A stretch of DNA of 64,000 nucleotides, taken from assembly GCF_000189635.1 (NCBI RefSeq), contig NW_002476463.1:868001-932000 (forward strand). The letters are read 5' to 3'. Below are positions 13,746 through 27,182 of the stretch, in pieces. Position numbers and translations under genes: made by a program. The number at the start of each line of letters is the position of its first letter. The first letter of the stretch is position 1. The notes beneath the pieces were generated by a model that was given only the letters and a program-made list of their open reading frames with translations, searched no databases and was not told the DNA's origin. Origin of the DNA: Tetrahymena thermophila SB210. Its lineage: Eukaryota > Ciliophora > Oligohymenophorea > Hymenostomatida > Tetrahymenidae.

Positions 13746-15605
13746 ATGAAAAGTAATTTTCCATAAGACCAAATAGATTTTTTTCCTTTTGGAGAATTTA
13801 GCAGTACAATCTAGAAATCCTTATCTGATGGATCATTTTATTTTGCATTATCAGTTAGCTTTAGTTTCTTAGTTTTAGTTCTTCTGTGTTATATTTATAA
13901 GGCTTATCTTTACAAAAAGAAAGGTTATTTAAAGGTGGAGAAAAACTAACTAAAATATCTATTTAGAAATTCTAAATCTAATAGCAAGGGAGGATAGCAC
14001 AATAGGAGACTACTCTCTTTAATGACAGATGAAGGTGAAGATGAAAAAGATGAGCATTTTTAGCAGAATAAAATGAAATCTAAAAATATTAGAAATAAAT
14101 AACTATCAAATTCTAAGATAAATCACAAGAGTTAAATGGTAGCATTAAAAAAGCCTTTAAGTTTTTAAAATGAAATGAACTTTATTTGCTCTAAGAATGA
14201 AGTAACTATTTGTGAACAGCGTGCCAAAAATTTGGTTTAGTCTTCAAATTAAGATAATGTCTAAAATATAAATGTTGTATCTTAAATTTGTAATTAGGAG
14301 TATTAGATGTCTAAAAGCGGTCCTTTTCTAAATGATCAATAAAGTAATATAGTCACTGCTTTAGCCAGCCCTTCGAAAAATAATAGCGAAAAACAGCAAA
14401 TGCTCTTTGGATAATAAAATAATGCTGAATTGAATAATTAGGCAGAAGGTAATTTTAGATCGAGATCATCTTCAGTTGCAAATAGTTTTAGTTCTGCACC
14501 ACGCTCTCACAGATTTTAATCTACTGCTGATACAGCTTCGATAACTCCCTAGTCTGTGAATTGCTCCTAATCTCAACCCCAATCTATTAATCAAAAGTTA
14601 ATCGATTCTTTTACAAACATAGTTGTTGTTTAGGAAAAAAGTAATCCTAGTACTGTAAAATAGTATTCTAATTTCAAAGAAATTGAGAACAATTAACTTA
14701 AATCTTTAACAGACTAACTCCAAAAAAGCAATGAAAACCACTTATTATCTAATTAAAAAATAAAATCTCAAACAATCTAAAAAGAAAAAGCAGTAGCTAA
14801 GAAAAATTAAGATTTTATGGCTGACCTTGAGAAATAAATGTAAAAGTAAGAAAAAAATGCTCTCGAATTATCTTTTGACAAAATTGTAATTCATAAAGAA
14901 ACAAATTTTTGTCAGAGACTAACAAAAAACTGGATTAGACTATTTTAAAATCATTGCATCATATTTAACACTTTTAAAGAAGATATGATTGTCTTTCCTA
15001 GATAACTAAAAGTTCTTTTAATTTGCCTCTTTGTCAACTTGAAATTCTTCACTGGAAGCTTAATTTAAATATATTTCTTCAACAAGGAAGTTGAAAGACT
15101 GTAGTATAAATACATGTACAGATCAGACCATATAATGAATCTTGAGAAAATACTCCCAAAAGATGATATAGCATCAATAACTTTTGAAATAATTGTTAAT
15201 GCAGGAATAACTATTCTACTTACATTATTAATCTGCATATTATGCCAAGCAGCGAAAGCAGAAAAAGACATCATATATATTAATTACAACAATTAGTAAT
15301 TACTAAACAACATAAAAGTTATTTAAGGTATATAATCATACAAACTTTTTGTGGGACTTATCGTTTCCTTCGCTCTTGGTTCTTTGACTTTCTTATAATA
15401 TATTTCAGTTATTCAATTAATTAAATTTGAGTTTGTTAAGAGATGGCTAGCGATTGATGCCTTAGTATTCTTATTTTATTTTTGCTTTTTTGATCTTTTC
15501 TATCTAACTCTACTCTCTTTAATCAAAGCTGCTTCAAAGACATCAGCAAGATGTCACTTACTACATAGATATCTTATCAAAAAGCTCTCATGGTGGTAAG
15601 TTTGA
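13746..15605 (+). CDS. multipass membrane protein, polycystin-1-like TM segment
   Basis: Single exon of 619 codons ending at TGA. A first membrane segment lies near residues 35-57, followed by a basic stretch and about 300 residues of Gln/Ser/Asn-rich disordered sequence. The last 220 residues hold four more hydrophobic segments (starting LLICLFVNLKFF, ITILLTLLICIL, FVGLIVSFALG and LVFLFYFCFFDL). The block running from NWIRLFQNH through the Arg-containing VFPRQLKVLL to the next membrane helix resembles the segment after the PLAT domain in polycystin-1-like proteins, where a conserved R precedes the first of the later helices. No GPS, PLAT or extracellular REJ region is present, so if related it is a shortened form. 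The similarity is by eye and modest. An alternative is an unrelated ciliate-specific membrane protein. The antisense open frame at 15065-15274 is a shadow. Confidence 0.75.
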
Positions 15606-16495
15606 ATCGACTATTTCCCTCTTTAAAAAAAATATAAATAATTAAACTATATCTTAATAGATTTATTTAAAAACATATGAAACTATCTAAATAGATAAAT
15701 AAATTGTTTAAGTATTACATATGATTCTTCTTTTATGTCTATTCTATAATATTTATGCATTTCTTTTTAAAAAATAAAATTTGCTTTGTAATTAATTATG
15801 CTAAGTCATCACCTCGCTTGCTATCTAGTTAGCTAGCTGAACGATAAAAAGTTTACAATAAATTTAAATTTTAAATAAACTAAATTGAAATTTTTTTGTT
15901 TCAATAAGGAAAAAGAATATATTGTATTTTACTATAAACCCTCCTACATTCTTTCTTACCCACTTAATTATATATATAGCTAATTTCTAATAGCAGGTAG
16001 AACTTGGAGTAGGGATGGGTAAAATATAAGAAGATTTGCATTAAATGATAAATATTCTGTAAATTTGATTGCATATTAGAAATTTTTGTTATGATAATAG
16101 CAGTATGTCTTTATTAGAGATTACGTCTACTTTATTTGCGATATAAGATTATAATTTAAATATTACCAATTAATAATCTACTAGACTAAAAATGCCTTTT
16201 AAAATTATTTATTGTGAATATTTAAATTAAGCAAACCTATTTTTTAAGTTGAATTTGATAAAATTTAGTTTATTACTTACTTTAAAATTTATAATTACTA
16301 TACGAAAGTAACATTTAATGTTTTTATTACTTTTTGAATACATTTATCAATTTTTACTACCACAATTTATTTAGAAACTTTTTAGAATTATAAAAAAATT
16401 GTATTGAATGATTAATATTTATCATAAATAGATACTTTTTCTTAATTAAGCTATTCAGTTTTTATTTGTTAAAGTATTAAAAAAGGCAAGCAATT
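15606..16495. other. intergenic, nothing recognised
   Basis: About 890 bp of AT-rich sequence between two plus-strand genes. No supported open frame or repeat. Confidence 0.7.
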
Positions 16496-19400
16496 ATGGG
16501 TTGCACATAAGCCATTTAGCTTTATAGTTAAAGTTAAATTGAAAAGATAGATGAAGAAACTGTAATATAATTCTTAATGTAACATAAATATGACTTTTAA
16601 AAGGTACTGGAAAAAGGAGATTTTTCATTAGCAATGATTGCATATTCTTAGAAACTAAAATGTTAAGTTGCAATTAAGGTTTTTAAACAGTTCGAAAAGT
16701 TCAATTAGGAAAATGAAAAAGAATTAGACAAAAAGATAGAAGTTCTATAAAATATCACTAATGAAATATATTTCTTAAAGACAATTGAAAAGATTTACGA
16801 TAAACAATAAGGATTAATTGCTATTGTGACTGAACCTTATGATTGTAATAATTATAATATTAATATCAGTTAACATTAAATATACAATAGGTAATCTTAA
16901 TAAAATTCTAGAATTAAACAAGCTTAATATTGAATAAATTGTTGCAATCGCTTATTAGTTGCTAAAAGGTTTAGATGTATTGAAAAAAAATGGTATTTCT
17001 TTTCAAAATTATATCTTATCTGAAAATATTCTCTATAGCTAATCTAAAAATAAGTTTTTAATTGGTATTAATTATTAATTCAATACAATACAATTTATAA
17101 GAGAACTAACTTTATTATATATATAGCCTATTATGGATTATAAAACACAATGGCAAACTCTCTACCTATGAAAACACATGAAGTAAATAAAATGTATTTA
17201 TTTTTTGAATAATTTATTATATTTTTTAAATAAAAGTCTGATTAACATTTAAAAAGCTAATAATCTCTGAAAGAGATTAAAAGGCAAGAATCAAGTGCAG
17301 AGATATAAAATGTATTTTATTTAAATTTAACTAACTTATAACTAATTTTTTTACATAAATGAATAGATTGATATATTCTCGCTTGGCTTAATTGTGGCTG
17401 AAACTTTTATATAAAGAAGACTCACACAAAAAGAGATTTTGAATTTGAAGCAAAAAAAGTTTTTAGAAGTATTTCCTTATCAAGAAAGATCAAAGGACGT
17501 AGATTTTATCAACTAAATTATTTCAAAGATGACAGACCCTAACAAAGATAAAAGACTTTAGCTAATACCAATTCTGCTTCAGAGTTTAGATTCATTCAAT
17601 ATTAATGAGAATTCTCTAAAATCACTAAAATTCAAGAAAGTAAGAAGGCTTTTCATAAGCAAATAAAATATTGATGACATAGTTAAAGCAAATGAATATG
17701 ATGTGCTTGAAATAAATCTTGGGTAAATAATTTAATCAAATATTACATTTTAAGCATTTATTTTTTTAGTTATATTTTAAAATTTTTAAGCTTTACAAGA
17801 ATCTTAATTTTTAAAAGGGGGATTTATTTTTTATATTTTTATTTAGCTTTTATAAATTAAAAAAAGTAAGAGTAACAATGTTATTTTAAGAAATAAATAA
17901 TTTGAATATTATACCTACCTATCAACATATTTAATAAATAAATTGTTCATTTGATTTCATAAATACTTTAATTGATATTTTTGTTTCTTAAATTTATTTT
18001 CTTTTTAGGCAAAATAGTCTTTTTGGGGCAGAAGGAGCTAGCAATTTAGGTTAAAAATTAGAATCCTGTTAAAATATTGTTTCCTTAAATCTTAATCTTT
18101 AGTAATATATTTATTTTATTAGATTTTTAACACAATTATTAGTTAGATAAATAAGTTTAAGATTATTGATTGCTGCACATTTAACAAATACAAACAATAA
18201 GCAATTTTTATTATTTTTTCTTATAAAGTGTGAAATTAATAAAATTTATTAAATTCCTAGTCTAACTAATCTTGGTGCAAAAGGAGCTAATTATATTTGT
18301 ATGAGTTTAGGAAAATGCTTAAAAATTAACACTTTAAACCTTAATTTAAGGTAAGTATTTTAATTATTTGTTAAATTAAAATAATTAAAGTTTAAAAATT
18401 ATGAATTTGTTAAAAATTTAGTTAATTATTTTTAATTTTTAAATCAACTTTCTTTGAATTTGAATAAACAAATAAATACTAAAATATTTTATATTATTTA
18501 TTTAGTTTCAATTAAATAGGAGCTGAAGGAGCGAAAAACATTTGTATGAACCTTGAAAAATGTTAAAGCATAACTTATTTAAATCTAAATCTTTAGTAAT
18601 TTTTTTCAAAAATTTTAAAAATTAATAAACGTTAAAACAAACAAATAAATCAAATCAATGTTTGCTTTTTTATTTCAACTTTGGATTAATAGAAATGTCC
18701 ATTCAAAATTGATCTAAATTAAAGAGCTTTCTTTTTGATAAAACATAAATTTATTTTTTATTTCTTTTATTAGCTATAATAATCTTGGAGCAGAAGGAAC
18801 AAAATACATTGGGATGTTCTTAGAAAAATGCTAAAATATATATTCTTTGGTTCTTAATTTAAGGTAAATTTATTTATTTTCAAAATAATTTTCTTATTTA
18901 CTTAGAAAATGTAATTTTAAAGTAAAAATAGGATTGGTGCAAAAGGAGCAAAAATTATTGGAAGAAGCTTAGAAAAATGTAAAATGATTACTTCGTTGGA
19001 CCTTTTAATAAGGTTATATTATTAAATATTAATTCATGGAATATTTTTACAATTAATCATCTCATATTACTGCCAATCAATCACATTATTCTTTTTGTAT
19101 TTTTCGCTATCAAATTTTTCAAAATTATTATTTTTAAATTATTTCTTTTTGTACTTTTGATAATTGCACATTTATCCAAACTTTTAAAATAAATTTGCCA
19201 ATTATTACATTAAGTCAAAAAATTTTAATAAAGTATTTCTTAAAAATGAGTGTTTTTTTATTAGATGCACAATAAATTTATTATTAAGCAAATATGATTT
19301 CCTCATAATTGAAATTTTAAACCAACTTATTTCTAAAAATATTTAATTTTTCAAATAGTGAAAATGATCTTGGAGTGGAAGGAGTAGAAAATATAGGGAC

Positions 19401-20969
19401 AAGTTTATAAAAGTGTCAAAACATAACTTCACTGAATCTTAACTTCAAGTAATTGTTATTATTTATATTTTTTAAGATTTAATAATTGCATTTTTTAATG
19501 ATTTTTAATGCTATTAATTAAAAATTTATGTTTATTTTATTCTAAATTCAATTTTTGATTTGAAAAATTAATTTATTTTATTCATAGTGGAAACAATCTT
19601 GTAACAGAATATGCTTAATTAGAAGTAAGCTTAGAAAAAAGCCAAAATGTAAGTTCACTATATCTCAGTTAGCAGTACTATATATATTATTAAATATAGA
19701 TTTAGATAATTTATAAAACATAAATAAATACATCAACAATATTTTTTTAATTAAGAAACTATAATAAGCTTTTTGAGAATGGTGCAAAATATATTGAAAG
19801 GAGTCTAGAAAATTGCCAAAACATAACTTCTTTGAAAATATAATTAAGGTTATATTATTTATAACTAATTTATTTAGCTATTTTTAAGGTAAAAGGGAGA
19901 GAGAAATTACAAAAAAAATATATGATAAATTATTATTTTTTAATTAATCTTTTTTTTTTTAGAAAAATCCTAAAATAAATAATCCTTCGCCTCCCCTTTC
20001 ACCCAAACTTAAAAAAAATAAATTATAAATTATAATGAAATGAATAAAAACGTTATAAACTTTATAGTTAAACTAATCTTGGAACTGAAGGAGTTATGCA
20101 TATAGCAAATCTTTTATAAAAATGTCAGAATATTATTTTGTTTGAACTTGATCTTTAGTAATTTGTTAAAAGTAAATCTATAAAAAATTTAATTAAGCAT
20201 TTTACTTTAGAGGTAATCGCCTGGGTCCAGAAGGAGCAAAAAATATTGGAATAAGCTTAGAAAAAAGTCAAAATATTACTTCTTTGAGTCTTAATCTAAG
20301 GTAATCTAGTTAAGGATTTATTTATTTAATTAATTAATTTTGAATTAATAAAAATTAATAATAACTAATTATTTACTTTTTTAATAGTAATAATAACCTT
20401 GGTGAGGCTGGTGCAAAAATTATAGGGATGAGCTTAGAAAAGTGCCAAAATTTATGCTCTTTGACTCTCTCTTTAAGGTACCTTTATTAAAATTGAATTA
20501 AACTTTAAAAAAAAATAAATATAACTAACAATTAATTAAGAAATATTTATTTAAAATTTTAATATTTAATTTAATTTTTCATTTTAAATTCACATATTAT
20601 TTACTTCTTTACAAAACATATCAAATATATTTTTAATAGTGGAAATAATATAGGTGCTGTAGGAGCAAAGTATATTGGAATGAGCTTAAAAATGTGTAAG
20701 AATATCACTTATTTAAATCTTAATATAGAGTAATTTAATTAATTTAATTGTTAATCAAATTTTAAGTTAAATATAAAAAAATAGTTTTTCTTTAAATAAT
20801 AATTTTTATTAATAATTTTGTAGCAATAAAATACTAATTTATTATTTATAGTGTAAATGAAATCAGAGCTGAAGGGGCAAAATATATTGGAATGAGCTTA
20901 GAATTGTTTTCAAATGTTACTTCTCTAAATCTTTTTTTAACGTAATTTTCATCAATTAATAAAATTAAT

Positions 20970-21066
<97 letters not shown>

Positions 21067-22318
21067 AGCCATTAATTAAATAGATTATTATTTTAAATTA
21101 TAATTTGTTTTATTTTCTAATCATATTAAAATTTATTTTTTTACTGAAGCGGAAATAATTTTGGAGCGTTTGGAGCAAAATATATTGCAGCAAGCTTACC
21201 AAATTGTGAAAGTATTACTTCTTTAAACCTCAATATATCGTAAATTTTTTTTTAATATAATTTTAATTATTTATTATCAAAATAAATTAACTATATGTTA
21301 ATTTCTTAATAGAGGAAATAACGTTGGTACAGAAGGAGCAAAGTATATTGCAACAAGCTTAGAATAATGCCAAAATATAACTTCTTTAAATCTTAATATT
21401 TAGTAATTTTTTAAAATTAATATTTACATTGAGTTACTTACAAATGTATAAAAGAAGAGTTTGCTTTTTCTTCAACATAAAAAATAAATTCGAATGAATA
21501 GTTAAAAATTAATTTTTATTTCCTAATTCTTATTTTAAAAAAATATATTATTTTCTTGTTAGTAACAATAATATTGGTACAGAAGGGACATAGTATATTG
21601 TATCAAGCATAGAAAAGTGTTAAAATATTACTTTTTTGAATCTTTCATTAGGGTAAATTTATTTATAATCTTGTATTAAAATATGAAATGTCTTTTTTTA
21701 GTTAGAATAAGAATTGATTATTTATCTATTTTATTTAAGTTTAACTCTTTTTTAAGAATAATTTTAAATAAATTAATTTGAAGCAAAAATAATATTCATT
21801 CAGAAGGAGCAAAAAATATTAGTTAAAGTTTGGAAAATTGTCAAAACATTAATTCTTTGGATCTCGATTTAACGTAATTTTCATACTTATTAAAAATACA
21901 TATAAATAAAAGTAAAAAACTATAAAAACAAAAAGAATTATTTTTTATAAACTAATAGTTAAGACAGACTATTTTTAATTTATAAAAGATATTTATTTTT
22001 TATCAATTAATTTTTAAAATATTTTTAAACAAATCTTTATTTAAAAGTGAAAATAATTTAGGTGAAAAAGAAGCAAAAAATATAAGAATTGCCTTAGAAA
22101 AATGCCAAAATATTAAATCAATTAATCTCTCTCTAAGGTAAGCTTTGAAAATTTAATTATTTAATTAAATAAATCAAAAATAAACAAAATAAATGTCTAT
22201 TTCTGTTGATACTGTAATAAATAATTTATTTTATTTTTAATTTAAAAAATAATTAAGCTTCTTAGTAAATGGAATAATTTGGATAGAAAATTACTAAAAA
22301 ACTTCAGAAGATGCTTGA
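16496..22318 (+). CDS. pseudokinase with leucine-rich repeat array
   Basis: The first five exons (16496-16844, 16870-17064, 17127-17182, 17237-17311, 17367-17722) encode a kinase-like domain. Eighteen single-repeat LRR exons follow (18009-22137) and a short last exon ends at TGA 22318. The N-terminus MGC could be myristoylated. The fold is recognisable by the beta-3 lysine in VAIKVF, LLKGLDVLKK before the catalytic loop, IDIFSLGLIVAE (subdomain IX) and DPNKDKRL (XI). The catalytic loop HRDxKPEN reads FQNYILSEN, DFG reads AYYG, and the glycine loop is lost, so phosphotransfer is very unlikely. The LRRs are of 30 residues with a NNLGAEGAKYIG-type start, similar to ribonuclease-inhibitor repeats. 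Inference: a scaffold or sensing protein. The 3' end is uncertain: an alternative acceptor at 22264 would run to a TGA near 22505, or splicing could continue into the second array. Confidence 0.85.
18009..22137 (+). repeat. tandem single-repeat LRR exons (18 copies)
   Basis: Exons at 18009, 18261, 18506, 18774, 18923, 19359, 19588, 19756, 20068, 20211, 20388, 20640, 20852, 21150, 21313, 21563, 21784 and 22048. Fifteen are exactly 90 nt; the others are 93, 87 and 93. All are bounded by introns in the same phase (2), with a GTAA-type donor after the final LNL and an AG acceptor before the Asn-Asn start. Each exon is one LRR, so the array grew by exon duplication, and any exon could be lost or skipped without shifting the frame. 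Confidence 0.9.
20971..21066. repeat. (TCTA)n microsatellite in an LRR intron
   Basis: About 24 copies of TCTA inside the intron between the LRR exons ending at 20941 and starting at 21150. Probably length-polymorphic. Confidence 0.95.
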
Positions 22319-22872
22319 AACCAATAATCAGTGCAAGTTTATAACAGAAAATTAAATAAATAATAATATAAATGCATTTTATTTCATTAATATATATTAT
22401 AAAAATTATATATATATATATATGTATATAGATATTTGCATGTTTTTTTAAAAATTAAATCTAATAAGAAGTTTAATAAATTTTTTAAAAAATTTTTAAA
22501 TTTTCTTGACTGTCTATGTGATATTTAACATGAATTACTATTTTATATTCATATTTTCTAATATTGTTTTAAATTAAGTAGAGAGTATTTTAATTAGTAA
22601 AAGAAAGATAATTAATGTTAATAATAAATATCTTAAAGGTAAAAATTAAAAAAATAAAATTAAAAGAAAAATAGAATGATATATAAAGATAAATAATAAG
22701 TAAAAAATAATATATTTATTTAAAATTTAATTTATTCTTTTAAATAAAAGTTTTTAATCACACAAAGCAACGATTAATAAAACTTAAAACTAAAATTTAA
22801 GTATTTATTTATTTAATTAAATAAAATTAAAAAATTAATATAATCATTTACTTGAATTGAATAAATTAAAAG

Positions 22873-25800
22873 CGATATAAATAGTCAAGATATTTCAGAC
22901 TTATCATATAAATTGTAGTTTTTCAAAAACTTAAAATCTCTCATTCTTGAAATCAAGTAAAATCATCAAATTATTAAATTTATTTTTAATTAATTATTTT
23001 TTAAATCAAATTATATTTGTTAAAAATACAATTTACTAATAAACAGAAAAAATTAGCTAAAAAATTAAGATGCTTTAGAAATAATATCTCGTGTATGTTA
23101 ATTGGAAGTTTTATCAGAATTGTAAATAGATCTTTCGTAAATAATTTCAAGGTTTTTATTGATTTAAATTGTTTATAAATTTCTTTATTTATTTTTCTGA
23201 TTAAAGGTAAAATTTAGTTGATAATACAGGCTTAGCACAAATTGGTAAACAAATATCTTAAATAAAAAACCTTTAAACCCTTAAACTTGAGTTATCGTAT
23301 AAATTTTTCTATTTCGATAAATATTTTATTGAATGGTTTAAACCCTAATAAAATAATATAAACAAAAATTAAAAATTTTTAAAATTAATTTATCGAAATT
23401 TTAAAAAAATTAAATAGATAAAATCACTTAAACAACAAAGGAGTAGAAGAGTTAATTTAATGTTTACAAAAGAATAAGAATATCTGTAATTTGGATTTAA
23501 ATTTAGGGTATAATTTACTTTCTATTTAAAGTAAAATTTGTAAAAATCAAAAGTTTTTTTATGTTATACAGAAACTTGAGGCTTGATAAATAAGGAGCTT
23601 CAATTATTGGCGAAGGATTATATAAGATTTCTAATCTAAAAATATTATTTTTAGGGTTATAGTAATACAAACAAATTAATCTTTGAAAAATCAAAAAATA
23701 TATCATGGTTAATTTGAATATTTTTAGATGTAATAAAATCGAAGATGAGGGAGCTCGCATAATAGTGACAGAATTAAAGGAAAATATTAACATAACTAAT
23801 TTTTATTTAAATTTATCGTAAAATACTTTTAAATCTTAAACTATTTTATACTAAGAGCTTTTTATTTAATTTTGGTATTTAAAATCTGTATTAAACTTTA
23901 AAAATAAGGTAAAATAATATTACTAACATTGGAGCAGCTTATTTAGGTACATACTTAGGTCAATTTAAGAACATTGAATATTTAAAGTTAGCATTATAGT
24001 AAATATTTTTGATATATTTTTACAATATTTAAATGTATTTCTATCAAAAAGATCTAATAAAATAGAAAACTAAGGGTTTTTTGAATTGGTTGAAGGATTA
24101 GGGTATTGCAAAACTCTAAAAAGTTTAATTATCGTTTTAAAGTAAATATTTGTTCAATTTATTTTTAAAATTTCATCAAGTATTTAAATATTTATTAATG
24201 GGAATATTTTATATTTTATTAGCCTTTAACTAATACCCATTCATATTATTTTTATTTTATTCTTTGAATATTTCCTTCAAATTTCTCTTAATTACTTGTT
24301 TAAAAATTCTTATGAATGACTCATGCTTGAAAAATAATATTTATCTATTTATTTAAAATATATTTTTTATAAATAACTAAATATTTTTAAATTAAAATTT
24401 AAAAAAGTTTTAACTAGCTATTTGTATAAGATATAAAATAAATCTGCAAACTTTTTTAGCATTATCCAAATCTAACATTTCTCAAATTAGTCATAGGATC
24501 TGAGGTATTTAAGTAAATAATGATTTTAATTATAATTAAATTACAATTAATATTTTTATAAAATAAAAAAAGATAATTCTGCAATATGGAATCATATAAA
24601 GAATATTTAAATTAAATCAAAAAACCTTTTAGAAAATCAAAAAGGTTAATTAAATATTAAATATAATTTTGAAATAATAAATTTTATATTGTGAAGCATG
24701 TAAAATAGTATAAAATATAGCTTTAAATAATAATCAAATTTATCAAATTTATTTTATATTTATTAATTTTTCATGAAATTATGTAAAAAATTTTTCCTCT
24801 AAAAATTTGACAAAAGTTTTATGCATTTTAATATCAATAAAATAATTAAGTTGTAGATAATACAAAATTTATTTTATAGGATAATAATCATTATAAATAT
24901 TGTTAATTGTGATAATTGTGATTTGATAGTTGGCGAAAAGAATTATGAGCTATATAGTTAGTTTTAGTTATTTTTGAAATTAGACTTCTCAGGCTTTAAA
25001 ATAAAAATCTACTAATCTACTCATTTTCTTTAATTTTCTGATTGTCTAAAATTTAACTTAATTCTTGATTTAGTTATCGCTAAATATAAATAAATAAATT
25101 TAATGATAAAATATGAAAAAATTAAATTGAAGATGTTTTACATCATCATTATTTTTAAGCAATATAGATAACTGTTTTATATTAGTTATTAGCATAAATC
25201 TTGGGCTCCTTAATCTTAAATTCTGTTAAAACTTTAGAATTATTAAATAATTTATCAATAATTTATTTTGGCTGATAAATACTTTTTGATCAAATTAAAA
25301 TTACTTTAAATCCATTTTTAATGATCGAAGACTTTTACAATTTTTAAAATGTTAAGACAATTCATTTAAATCTTAACTTACTAGGCCATTACTTCTGTTT
25401 TCATTAGTGGTAAATAAAAAAATAAGTAGATTAATTAAATTTAAATTTATTTTTTGAAAATAAAAATAATTTGTAAAAGAGTTTATTTTAAAAATTTATA
25501 ATATTTATAAATTACTCAAAACTGAGTATGAAACATCTTAAAAGTTTACAGTTCTAAATTGAAATTCCTAAATGATAGAATCCTTCTTTGATAATACCAT
25601 TACTGCTTTATTTGGATAAATTTATATTTTAATATACTTAGCAATAAAAAAGTTTTATTAAAATTACTTTAAAACTAGACCTAAAGTAGTTAGATTAAAG
25701 CACTTAGATATTGAAAGGCATAAGCTACTCATACTATTACCTAGAGAACACGATCTAATATACAAATTCATATAATTTAGATAAAATTTTTATTTTTAAA

Positions 25801-26546
25801 AATTACTTGAACGATAGAATTAATGTATTAAGGTTTTAGATTGTAGGAAAAGGGTTTGTTAAATTAATAATGCATTCGTTTGTTAATTTATTGTAACTAA
25901 TTTATATTTTTTAAATGATAAAATTTAATAAAATACTTGATTAAATAACATTTTATTTAATAATATAACAGTTTATTTATTAAATTTTACTCTAGATTTA
26001 TTAAAAGAGATCTTAGATTCTAACAATTTTTTAATCCTTCAGTTAATCCTTTTATCCCTTCACTGCTTATTTAATGTTGGCTTTTCATTAAAAATTAAAA
26101 TTTTTTAAATAAATACTAATTAATTTTAATAATTTTAAAATAAATAAAAAGACAAAATAAATTTAATTAAATAAAATTTTTAAAAGTTTTTATTCATAAT
26201 TGAAATTTAATTTTAATTAAAAAAAAAAAATTGTAATAAAGATACTCTCCTGAAATATCTAAAGCCAAATTTTATAGATTTGTGCAAAAGGATAAACCTT
26301 AGCCTATCTGAATTGCCAATTCGTCATTAATTTTTCGACAACTAAAATAGAGATATTAAAAAAATTAATAGATTATAATATGAATAAAAAATTCATATTA
26401 GAAATCATTTCATTCAATAAATAAATAAATCAATAATTTTACCTAAAGTTTAAATTAAGATGAATGCAAAAAGGAAACTAACAATTTAAAAACTTTTGTA
26501 TAAAATAATTGAATAAGTGTTGTTGATTTTAAATATTTTAAATTGA
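22873..26546 (+). CDS. second LRR exon array, partial or continuing gene
   Basis: Eight further LRR exons are clear: 22873-22956 (84 nt) and then 23047-23136, 23207-23296, 23418-23507, 23572-23661, 23728-23817, 23909-23998 and 24052-24141, each 90 nt and in phase 2 like the first array. Their sequence is more diverged (for example NTGLAQIGKQIS and NKGVEELIQCLQ). Downstream, weaker LRR-like pieces appear near 24459-24503, 24880-25080 and 25330-25408. An open frame at 26250-26546, ending at TGA, may be the C-terminus. No start codon or kinase domain precedes the array. Either it continues the gene at 16496 by splicing from 22137 to 22873, which is in phase, or it is a separate gene with an unrecognised 5' end. 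The part after 24141 is poorly supported. Confidence 0.55.
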
Positions 26547-27182
26547 GTTACATCTTAGATTTAATATATATTCTTGTGAAAGAAAAACATTTTTTTTTTT
26601 CAAGTTCACTAAATTACAATTTTCTATCTTGATTTATTTTCTTCTTTTTCTATTAATCTTATTTAAGATTTAATTTTATAATGTTAGATATTAAATTCCG
26701 ATTACCAAATTAAACAATAAATAAAAATTTCAGAACATAATCTCCATTTATTTTGGTAATAAATAATGTGAATTCTATTAATAATAAAACCTAATGTAAT
26801 AAAATAGTGCATGTTATGATAGGAATAAAACAATTCTAAACTATATTAATAAATGAATTAATGCTAATAAATAGATTGAAAAAGAAAAGATGTTTTTTTT
26901 ATTGAAAATGGAAAATTTCTTGCAAAATTATAAGTTAAAATTATAGACACTTTAAAAGACTTTTGAAAGAATAATTATAAATAATATCAGGAATAGATTG
27001 TTTAGTTAGAATCCACTTTAAAAGAAAGATTATGTGTTTATGTGTGTATAAAATTTGATTAAAAGTAAATATAAAAGCATATAATAATTATATATATCAA
27101 AACAAACACAATTTATAGTGGTTTATTTTAAGCGCAAAAAAATATAATAAATACAAAATCTAATTTATATTAAATAGCATAA
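26547..27182. other. intergenic, nothing recognised
   Basis: AT-rich sequence before the F-box/VLRF1 gene. No open frame of coding character. Confidence 0.6.

Noticed and set aside
15065-15274. Minus-strand open frame of 69 codons
   Set aside because: Antisense to the coding exon of the polycystin-like membrane protein.
20971-21066. Regularly spaced short repeats considered as a CRISPR-like array
   Set aside because: It is a pure tetranucleotide microsatellite without spacers, in a eukaryotic intron.
22258-22318. Final short exon of the LRR gene taken as certain
   Set aside because: Two other endings are equally in phase (acceptor at 22264 running to about 22505, or splicing on to 22873), so only a provisional end is given.
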